From NCBI GenBank assembly GCA_021159185.1, contig JAGGSH010000015.1:1-32641 (forward strand): DNA of 32,641 nt, given 5' to 3'. The notes below the pieces were generated by a model. The model did not search any database. It had not been told where the DNA came from and saw only the letters and a list, made by a program, of their open reading frames with translations. The translations under genes were made by a program, and so were the position numbers. The stretch is from a bacterium (GTDB taxonomy: Bacteria > Patescibacteriota > Minisyncoccia > Moranbacterales > UBA9337). Numbering within the stretch: the first letter of the stretch is position 1; each line of letters starts with the position of its first letter. Shown piece after piece: positions 25,713 through 32,641 of the stretch.

Positions 25713-26828
25713 TTATTTTTTCACCGTTACTTTTTCTCCATTATCCAATTCGTAATTTCCGTTAATCACCACCTCATCATTTTCAACCAGTCCTTCGGTT
25801 ACTTTTAATTTGCCGCCGAGAGTTTCGGTTTTAACTGCGACTATTTTAATCCTTGAATCATTGCCAACCACGTATATTTTCTCAACTCCATTTTCAATAA
25901 ATACCGCCGCTTTAGGAACCGTTAGAATGTTTTCTTGCTTGGCAGTAATGATTTTTATGCCAGCTATCATACCTGCTTTAATTTTACCGTCCTTATTGGC
26001 AAGTTGAATTTTAACCGGAAATTTTTTGCTTATTGGATCAGCTACGGAACCGACATGATAAACTTCTCCCGTAAATTTTTCGCCGGGATAAGCCGCTAAG
26101 TTAATTTCCGCTTCTTGCCCGACAGATATTTTGCCAATGTCAAACTCGGTCAGCGCCGCTTCAATTTTAATTTTTTGGCTATTAGAAATAACGGCTATCG
26201 GCGTTGTCATAACGGCTAAATCGCCTTTGTCTAAATTTATCCGGCTGATAAAACCGCTAGCCGGCGCTTTAATTAAATATTTATCCAGTTGGGATTGAAT
26301 ATAATTAACTTGCCCTCGCGCTACTTTTACCTGGCCTTCCGCGGCATCAACAGCAAGCCTGGCTGACTTTCTGGCTGATTTTTCCGAAGGAGTTCCCTTG
26401 GCGTCTTTTTTTAATTGCTTCTGTAATTTCTCGGTGTTTTCTTGGCTTTCTTTGGCAATCTTTAAATTGGTTTTGGCATTTTCAAAGTTAGTTAAAAGAG
26501 ACCGGTCTGTTTCCAGTTTTGCCAAAATTTGCCCTTTATTCACATAATCTCCTTCGGAGCAATAGAAAGCAAAAACTTTTCCGTTCATTTCAGGAAATAC
26601 TTCCACTTTTTCAAAAGGTTCGGTAACGGCAGAAACGGAAATGCATTGTTTCACGGTTTCCGGCAATATTTTTTCGGTTCGTACCGTAATTGTTTCTTTT
26701 TCAGAAACAGGCTGAGTATTATCGGATTCATTGCTCAATGCATTAAAAAATACCCATCCCCCGCCCGCGATTATAATAGCCAGTAAAGATATTGCCTTAA
26801 TCGGCTTGTTTTTAAATAGATCTTTCAT
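25713..26828 (-). CDS. RND efflux periplasmic/extracytoplasmic adaptor subunit (HlyD/MFP family)
   Basis: N-terminal TM, EVFPEMNGKVFAFYCSEGDYVNKGQILAKLETD (lipoyl half), IKAPASGFISRINLDKGDLA. Confidence 0.94.
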   Translation of the reverse strand: MKDLFKNKPIKAISLLAIIIAGGGWVFFNALSNESDNTQPVSEKETITVRTEKILPETVKQCISVSAVTEPFEKVEVFPEMNGKVFAFYCSEGDYVNKGQILAKLETDRSLLTNFENAKTNLKIAKESQENTEKLQKQLKKDAKGTPSEKSARKSARLAVDAAEGQVKVARGQVNYIQSQLDKYLIKAPASGFISRINLDKGDLAVMTTPIAVISNSQKIKIEAALTEFDIGKISVGQEAEINLAAYPGEKFTGEVYHVGSVADPISKKFPVKIQLANKDGKIKAGMIAGIKIITAKQENILTVPKAAVFIENGVEKIYVVGNDSRIKIVAVKTETLGGKLKVTEGLVENDEVVINGNYELDNGEKVTVKK

Positions 26829-26877
26829 AAATTTAAATAATCATTATTGCCAGTTTATTTTATTATGTTATCGCGCT

Positions 26878-27321
26878 TTATTTTTGTTTCGTTATTTCTC
26901 TTGAGCTTGACAATTTTTTTAAAATTTTAATGAGATTTTCTCGTTCTTTTTTATTAAGCTTAATTAAAATTTTTCGCATACGGTTTTGGATTTTGCCAAA
27001 GCCATCTTTCAATTTCTTCATTCCTTTCGGTGTGACGGAGAGGCGAGTCGCGCGCCTGTCGTTTTTATCGCTAACTCTTTTTATCGCTTGCGATTTTACC
27101 AATGGGCTAACCAACGAAGTCGCCGATGGCGGAGTAATGCAAAAATAATCAGCCACTTCCTTCATTAACGGATTTTTTTTCTCGGACACATAATGCAAAA
27201 CTTCCAAACGGAGGATAGAAAACGGATCCGGATGGTCGTTTTCCTTTTTTGCCTGTTGGTGCAGTCGGCGGCTGGTGTTAAAAATGAGGGAAATAATGCT
27301 GCTTATTGAGTCATTCTTCAT
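26878..27321 (-). CDS. MarR family transcriptional regulator
   Basis: wHTH: MKEVADYFCITPPSATSLVSPLVKSQAIKRVSDKNDRRATRLSVTPKG. Confidence 0.93.
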   Translation of the reverse strand: MKNDSISSIISLIFNTSRRLHQQAKKENDHPDPFSILRLEVLHYVSEKKNPLMKEVADYFCITPPSATSLVSPLVKSQAIKRVSDKNDRRATRLSVTPKGMKKLKDGFGKIQNRMRKILIKLNKKERENLIKILKKLSSSREITKQK

Positions 27322-27345
27322 ATTTTTAGTTAGATTATTAAATTA

Positions 27346-27358
27346 TTAGACTTTCTAA
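27346..27358. promoter_or_regulatory. Inverted repeat TTAGA-N3-TCTAA just downstream of a TTGACA-N16-TATACT promoter of the MarR operon
   Basis: Minus strand TTGACATTTTTTTAGTTTTATATATACTTAGAAAGTCTAA. Confidence 0.6.
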
Positions 27359-27416
27359 GTATATATAAAACTAAAAAAATGTCAAGCTGGCGAATTATCT
27401 CATTTCAAAAATACAA

Positions 27417-27444
27417 AAAACGGGCTTTAGAGAAGCCCGTTTTA
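27417..27444. terminator. Bidirectional terminator AAAACGGGCTT-TAGAG-AAGCCCGTTTT
   Basis: 11 bp perfect inverted repeat, A/T flanks. Confidence 0.85.
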
Positions 27445-27460
27445 AGAAGCTAAAATACTA

Positions 27461-27721
27461 TTATTTCTTTTTTTTATTCTTGCCCCTTTTGGAAATGAAA
27501 AAGGCGGTAATCGCTCCAAGAGCCGCGCCGACTCCCGCTGAAACAAGCGCCGCTTTTTCCGGATTTTTCTTTATGTAATCACCCATTTTTTTAGAAGTTT
27601 CTTCCATTTGTTTCTGAATCTTTTTTAATTCTTTCATCGTTGCCGCTTCAAGATCGGCGCCTTTGTTTTTGGCTTTAACAATGTTTTCATCCACTGTTTT
27701 TTTTATTTTTTTCGCATCCAT
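27461..27721 (-). CDS. YtxH/DUF883-like small protein with C-terminal TM
   Basis: 86 aa; MGDYIKKNPEKAALVSAGVGAALGAITAFFISKRGKNKKKK. Confidence 0.65.
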   Translation of the reverse strand: MDAKKIKKTVDENIVKAKNKGADLEAATMKELKKIQKQMEETSKKMGDYIKKNPEKAALVSAGVGAALGAITAFFISKRGKNKKKK

Positions 27722-27748
27722 ATTTTTGTTATTAAGATTATTAATTAA

Positions 27749-28051
27749 TTATTTTCTTTTCCTGGCCATAAAATATCCGACAAGAAATACAATCGCGCCT
27801 ACTGCTCCGTAGCCGGCCCATTGTGATTCGTTATCCACTATTGTATTTATATAAATAGCCAAGCAAATTAGAACAAATATAACTCCCGCGGACATAAACA
27901 ATAAACCTATCGTTTTTCTTTTAACATCATTAAACCATTCCTGTATCTTTTCCGATATGTTGCCGCTTGCGCGAGTAATCATATTTGCGACAAAGATTTG
28001 AACAATTTCTTTCCAGCTGTTGCTTTTTACTTTTTTAGTTTTTTTCTCCAT
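27749..28051 (-). CDS. Small two-TM membrane protein (holin-superfamily-like), function unknown
   Basis: KTIGLLFMSAGVIFVLICLAIYINT...WAGYGAVGAIVFLVGYFMARKRK; start MEKKTKKVKSN preferred. Confidence 0.55.
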   Translation of the reverse strand: MEKKTKKVKSNSWKEIVQIFVANMITRASGNISEKIQEWFNDVKRKTIGLLFMSAGVIFVLICLAIYINTIVDNESQWAGYGAVGAIVFLVGYFMARKRK

Positions 28052-28149
28052 TTGTTTTAAAGTTATTTTTCTAAATTTTAACATATCGCGCGAAACATAT
28101 CAAACAGCTTTCCGCGCACCCTAAATTAAAATCTTAAACTTATCATTTT

Positions 28150-28986
28150 TTATCCCTTGAAAAACTCCAAATACTTTTTTAGTCCGCCTCGGCTTTTCTG
28201 ATATATTATTTCTCGCAGTCTTGGCAGTATTTCTTTGACAGCCTTCTCTCCGGCTAAAATTTTATCCTGGCCGTTGGTAAATTGGTACCAATAATTTTTG
28301 CCGACATCCACATTAATAACAATGTCGGCTTTATCCGTATTCAAAAGCGCTAAATGATAGCGCAAAATATTTAATGAATCATTGGCGATATCATACCATC
28401 CCGGCTTCCATTCCCCGTCGTGATAATATCCGTCTAAATTAACGGCAATGACCAGATCAGCGCCCATATTCCTGACAACATCCACCGGAATAGGCGCGGA
28501 TAATCCGCCGTCGGCTAATATTCTGCCGCTTATCTTCTCCGGCTTGAAGATTAGAGGAATAGAGATGCTGGCTCTGATGGCCGGCGTCATCGCGCCTTTA
28601 TCTAAAACCGCGATTTCCCCCGTTTTTAAATCTGTCGCCACGATCGCGCATGGAATTTCACAATCCTCAATTTTTTTTCCGTTAATATAACTCTCAATGA
28701 AAGTTTTTATCTTTTCTCCGCCAATCAGCCCTTGTTTTAAGTGCGGATCAGCTAGCAAAGAAACTATTCGGCGCCAATTAGTGTCCAGCGCTATCTCTTC
28801 CATTTTTTTAATGCCTAATCCGGCCGCGTAAAAACCGCCAACCATAGCTCCAATACTTGAACCGGCGATAAAATCAATCGGAATATTATTTTCTTCCAAA
28901 GCTTTAATAACGCCAATGTGCGCCAATCCCCTTGAACTGCCGCTACCCAGCGCCAATCCGATTTTTGCTTGTTTAGCCTTTGCCAT
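28150..28986 (-). CDS. Patatin-like phospholipase (RssA-like)
   Basis: LALGSGSSRGLAHIGVIKALEE, FIAGSSIGAMVGGFYAAG (GxSxG), ILADGGLSAPIPVDVV (DGG). Confidence 0.93.
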   Translation of the reverse strand: MAKAKQAKIGLALGSGSSRGLAHIGVIKALEENNIPIDFIAGSSIGAMVGGFYAAGLGIKKMEEIALDTNWRRIVSLLADPHLKQGLIGGEKIKTFIESYINGKKIEDCEIPCAIVATDLKTGEIAVLDKGAMTPAIRASISIPLIFKPEKISGRILADGGLSAPIPVDVVRNMGADLVIAVNLDGYYHDGEWKPGWYDIANDSLNILRYHLALLNTDKADIVINVDVGKNYWYQFTNGQDKILAGEKAVKEILPRLREIIYQKSRGGLKKYLEFFKG

Positions 28987-29803
28987 AAAGTTGTTTAGAA
29001 TTTATCAGTTCTTTTATTTCGCTAATTTTTTTATTGGCCTCCTCAAAACCATTTTGATAATATTTTTCAATTTTGCCATTGCTGAAATACCCGAAAAAAG
29101 TTTCTTTCCAGTCGCGAAAACTTATTTTTAAATTATTCGCGGGCTCTATGATAATGTTAGAATTTTCCTCAATAATTTTGTTTCTGTATTGGTATGGAGA
29201 TAAGTAAAGCGATTTTAAGATGGTGTTAAAACGATTTTTTGGCTCTTCTTCCTTAAATTCCAATTTCAAAGTTACGCTAATAACAACTCCGTTTTCGCCT
29301 ACTTTCTTTCTGGCAATGTCAGCCGGATCGGGATTTAAAACTCCCCCGTCAACCAAATAATAATTTTGGTATTTAATCGGCTGCCAAATCCCGGGAAAGG
29401 CGTTTGAAGCCAGCGGGATTAGCAAGGGATCACCTTTTTCAAAAACAACTTCTTTCCCTGTTTTTAAATCCACAGTTATAACTGAAATAGGTATTTCAGT
29501 TTGATTGATATCACTGATGTTTTTCTCTTTAATATATTTCTTTAACGCTTGCTTAAAAATTGACCGCCGAATAAGATGCAGCCATTTATTTTTTCTTTTG
29601 AATTCATTTTTAATTTCTCGGCTGGGAATTCCCAGAGCGAACAAAAAACCTACGATTGAAGCAGACGAGCAAGTCGCCAAAAAATCTATCGGAATCTCAT
29701 TCGCTTTTAAGCAATCCAAAACGCCCAAATGGGCGAATGTTTTGGCTCCGCCGCCGCCAAGAGACAAAGCCACTAAAGGCCTTTGAATTTTCCGCTTAGG
29801 CAT
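28973..29803 (-). CDS. Second patatin-like protein with altered nucleophile elbow
   Basis: LSLGGGGAKTFAHLGVLDCLKANEIPIDFLATCSSASIVGFLFALG (CSSAS in place of GxSxG), YLVDGGVLNPDPADIA (DGG). Confidence 0.88.
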   Translation of the reverse strand: MPKRKIQRPLVALSLGGGGAKTFAHLGVLDCLKANEIPIDFLATCSSASIVGFLFALGIPSREIKNEFKRKNKWLHLIRRSIFKQALKKYIKEKNISDINQTEIPISVITVDLKTGKEVVFEKGDPLLIPLASNAFPGIWQPIKYQNYYLVDGGVLNPDPADIARKKVGENGVVISVTLKLEFKEEEPKNRFNTILKSLYLSPYQYRNKIIEENSNIIIEPANNLKISFRDWKETFFGYFSNGKIEKYYQNGFEEANKKISEIKELINSKQLYGKG

Positions 29804-29810
29804 AGTGATT

Positions 29811-30314
29811 CTATTTAATAAAATAAGTGGCGGCTAAATAGCAAATCGCCGCGCCGGCTGTTCCCATTAAAGACATCTTAAAACCGTAAACCAGCGGGGA
29901 CTCATTTTCCAGCTGCGCTCTGTGAATTCCAAAAATAAACAAAAGCACTAAGCCGGTCATCACCGAAATTACTCTGGCTATGGCTAAATCATCCATCAAG
30001 ACATAGGAGATGAGAGGCATGCCGACAATAATAAAAGTTAGCGCTGAAGAGGCGGTAGCCTGCATAAGATCATTCCCGGAATATGCCTGGCCGCCGGTTA
30101 AACTGGTTAAACGGAATTTGGAAACAAGCGGCCCGAAAGAATTAGCGAAACTGCTGGCTGTCCCCACAATCAGTCCGGACAATAATATCGTCCAATGATT
30201 AGAAGTTAAAACTGAAACTCCCAAAGCCACGCCAAAGCTGGCGATAATAGAACCGAATAATCCCAAAATCACTCCTTTTATTTTGCTTTCTATTTCCTCA
30301 AATGTAAATGGCAT
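29811..30314 (-). CDS. Multi-TM membrane protein, VIT1/CCC1-like
   Basis: 167 aa; GVILGLFGSIIASFGVALGVSVLTSNHWTILLSGLIVGTASSFANSFGPLVSKFR resembles the VIT1 N-terminal pattern but lacks obvious metal-site insert. Confidence 0.5.
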   Translation of the reverse strand: MPFTFEEIESKIKGVILGLFGSIIASFGVALGVSVLTSNHWTILLSGLIVGTASSFANSFGPLVSKFRLTSLTGGQAYSGNDLMQATASSALTFIIVGMPLISYVLMDDLAIARVISVMTGLVLLFIFGIHRAQLENESPLVYGFKMSLMGTAGAAICYLAATYFIK

Positions 30315-30408
30315 AATTTTCCTTAAGGATAACTTTTTTTACGCTTTTAAGCAAGCTCTTGTTTAAAACTTCTTGTTTAAAACTTAAAAATCAATTTTAC
30401 GCGTTGAT

Positions 30409-31863
30409 TTATTTATTGGAAGCGTTCCTATATTCTTTATCCCATATAGGTTGAGTTAATTTCTTAAGTTTTTTGTCATATTCAATAAAGCCTTCATAAT
30501 ATTCTTTTGAATTTCTGGTTTCCTCGGCGAGATCATCTTCTCCCTTAGTTTCTTTAGTAATAATATTTTCCATAAAATTCTTATAATTATCCCTAATGGA
30601 ACAAGGCATCAGCCAATTTTCCGCTTCTTTTTGGCAGGCGAAACCGTATTTTTTCTGCCACTCCCTTCCTCTTCTAAAGAAATCAGAAGTCAAAGCGCCG
30701 GCAATAGTTTTTCCTTGTTTATACAAATCATAAATATTATCCGCATAATAGGGAACAAAAACGCAAGGCATAATATTTCCATTCCAGTCAATATAGAAAT
30801 AACCGCCTCTTGGTCTTCCATAAGCAATACAGCCATTTGATAAAACCGCGGAATTCCAAAAATCAGCAATTGGATATCCTTTTTCTAATAATTGTTCCCA
30901 CTTTCTATATAGTTTAACTCTTTCTTCCGGGGTCGGCATTTGGTCAAAAACTTTTTTTCCTCTGCCAATTGGCATTAGCTGAAACTGCCACATATAGCTT
31001 GCGCCTTGTTTTTCAAACCAAAAATCATAAAATTCATTGCTTAAAAGGGCGTTTATATTCTTTCTTGTTCCGGTAACCGAAACAGAAAATGGCACTCCCG
31101 CTTCTCTTAGATATTCCATTGATTTTAAAACCCTTTGGAAAATTCCTTTTCCTCTGCGTTCGTCAGTTTCTTTTTCAAATCCTTCAACTGAAATTTGAGG
31201 ATAGGCATTGCCGCTTTTAGCCAATCTTCCGGCAACTTCTTTGGTTATCAATGTCCCGTTAGTGTAAAAAATAAAGAAAGTGTCATTGTATTTTTCAAAA
31301 ACATCCAGAATAGTTTTTTCCTGGCTTTTATACATCATCGGTTCTCCGCCGGAAATTACCACAAATCTGCTGCCAAAAATATTATGATTTTCTTTTAAAA
31401 TTCTATCAAAAATGTCAAAAGGCATAGTAACTCCGGTTTCTGGCGAAGAAGAAGCGTAACAACCTTTGCATTTTAAGTTGCACACTTGAGTGGGGGAAAT
31501 AAGTATAAAAAGAGGCGGTTCAACTTCGTATTTGTCCTTAAAAGATTTTTTTATTTTTTTTATCTCTAATAGATCGTCCCTAAAGAAATTATTTAATCCT
31601 AAGACTTCCAGCATTTTTTCAGTGACATGGCGAGAAATATACCCTTTTTCATAATTTTTCAAAAGTTGCTTTACTGAGGCTTTTGCCCATTGACATTTTC
31701 TAAGCCGGACGGCCTCAAGTTGAATTTCCGACCCTTTTCCCAATTTGCAGATTTTTTTATCAAATTGGTTGAGAATAATTTTCCGGCCAGTTTTATTATC
31801 AAGCGCTTTTTTGACAAGAAAAAGGTATGTATTTTGTTTTATTTTTGTCACTTTGTTTAACAT
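30409..31863 (-). CDS. Radical SAM protein with extended N- and C-terminal regions (SPASM-like cysteines)
   Basis: CNLKCKGCYASS (CxxxCxxC), VVISGGEPMMYK; later cysteines NGCIAYG, GNIMPCVFVP, FACQKEAENWLMPCSIRDN. Confidence 0.92.
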   Translation of the reverse strand: MLNKVTKIKQNTYLFLVKKALDNKTGRKIILNQFDKKICKLGKGSEIQLEAVRLRKCQWAKASVKQLLKNYEKGYISRHVTEKMLEVLGLNNFFRDDLLEIKKIKKSFKDKYEVEPPLFILISPTQVCNLKCKGCYASSSPETGVTMPFDIFDRILKENHNIFGSRFVVISGGEPMMYKSQEKTILDVFEKYNDTFFIFYTNGTLITKEVAGRLAKSGNAYPQISVEGFEKETDERRGKGIFQRVLKSMEYLREAGVPFSVSVTGTRKNINALLSNEFYDFWFEKQGASYMWQFQLMPIGRGKKVFDQMPTPEERVKLYRKWEQLLEKGYPIADFWNSAVLSNGCIAYGRPRGGYFYIDWNGNIMPCVFVPYYADNIYDLYKQGKTIAGALTSDFFRRGREWQKKYGFACQKEAENWLMPCSIRDNYKNFMENIITKETKGEDDLAEETRNSKEYYEGFIEYDKKLKKLTQPIWDKEYRNASNK

Positions 31864-31916
31864 ATTATTTTAATTTACTTTTTTATATTTTATGTCTCTG
31901 TCCCATATTCCTATTT

Positions 31917-32504
31917 CTAAAACAAAGCCGCGATTATTTGATCGGCTACTTTACCAGACTTGATTTTCTTGTTTAAAAATGAATACTCTAAAATCAATCC
32001 ATTCATCGTTCCGACAAGCAAAGAGGTCAGTAGCTTATCATCAACTTTTCGCGTTATTTTTTTGCTGGCGGACATTTCTTTAATCACCGGCTGGATTAAC
32101 CCGATAATTTGTTCTCTCAATTGAGCAATACGGTTTTTTATTTGAGGATCAGCCGGCGATAATTTTAGCATTAAGGATTTGACCAGGTTTTTTTCTTTCA
32201 AGCCAAAATCCAGATAATTTCTGATAAGTTTATGCAATTTCTTGTCAACCGTTTTCTCGCTAAGGGCCTCAGAAATGGACAAGCTTAATTTGTCAAAAAC
32301 ATTATTAAGCACTTCTATGTAAATTTCCGCCTTGCCGGTAAAATGATAATAGAGCGCCGCTTTGGTAATATTGAGTTTTTTGGCGATATCATCCATAGAA
32401 ACGCCCAAATAACTATATTCAGAAAAAAGATTGCGAGCCGCGCCGATGATATATTGCTTAGTGTCTTGAATAATATTCTCTCGCGGTTTTTTAATTATTT
32501 CCAT
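31917..32504 (-). CDS. TetR/AcrR family transcriptional regulator
   Basis: AARNLFSEYSYLGVSMDDIAKKLNITKAALYYHFTGKAEIYIEVLNNVF. Confidence 0.94.
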   Translation of the reverse strand: MEIIKKPRENIIQDTKQYIIGAARNLFSEYSYLGVSMDDIAKKLNITKAALYYHFTGKAEIYIEVLNNVFDKLSLSISEALSEKTVDKKLHKLIRNYLDFGLKEKNLVKSLMLKLSPADPQIKNRIAQLREQIIGLIQPVIKEMSASKKITRKVDDKLLTSLLVGTMNGLILEYSFLNKKIKSGKVADQIIAALF

Positions 32505-32528
32505 AATCTTTTAACTGCTTTTTAAACT

Positions 32529-32546
32529 ACTTACCACTCGGTAAGT
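32529..32546. promoter_or_regulatory. TetR-type operator, perfect palindrome ACTTACC-ACTC-GGTAAGT
   Basis: 7+7 bp arms, directly upstream of TetR gene and directly downstream of the -10. Confidence 0.8.
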
Positions 32547-32553
32547 TATCTGC

Positions 32554-32581
32554 AGTGTACCAAACCGCGAAATCTTGTCAA
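32554..32581 (-). promoter_or_regulatory. Promoter TTGACA-N16-TACACT for TetR cassette
   Basis: Minus strand TTGACAAGATTTCGCGGTTTGGTACACT. Confidence 0.65.
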
Positions 32582-32641
32582 GTAAATGTACTAGATGACC
32601 ACCTCTTGGACACTTTTGAATATTTTTGAGTAAAATTAACA

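Noticed and set aside
30409-31863. RiPP/sactipeptide cluster built on the radical SAM protein
   Set aside because: No small cysteine-rich precursor ORF found in adjacent gaps (30315-30408, 31864-31916) and no RRE or protease gene nearby.

Overview
AT-rich bacterial window with essentially every credible gene on the minus strand. It looks like a Patescibacteria/CPR-type genome, but that is inference from gene style, short intergenic palindromes and repeat types, not proven. Content in transcription (right to left) order: (1) a TetR-led cassette of radical SAM protein, VIT-like membrane protein, two tandem patatins and two small membrane-associated proteins; (2) a MarR - MFP adaptor - RND efflux operon; (3) a dcw-type cluster, mraZ - rsmH - ftsL-like - ftsI/PBP - murF; (4) a structured non-coding or sORF interval and tRNA-Glu(CUC); (5) isoprenoid genes (polyprenyl synthase, ispG, uppS), trxA/trxB, malic enzyme, YjbQ, pcm; (6) mltG, khpA, trmD, ftsW, murG, murC; (7) a flippase; (8) a four-helix-bundle (S23/IVP-like) gene between arrays of the same minisatellite family. 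Most interesting signals: a ~21 bp CCTGCCTGCCGGCAGGCAGG-type palindrome in five different contexts, including two different insertion points in two copies of one ~270 bp repeat; the four-helix-bundle gene inside a stutter array; a terminator-bounded, hairpin-dense unit (possible ncRNA or an unlisted 57-aa sORF) upstream of tRNA-Glu; tandem MraZ-type boxes (AAAGTGG-N3-AAAGTGG) in front of mraZ; a decayed nuclease-domain relic downstream of murC; and the TetR/radical-SAM/tandem-patatin cassette.
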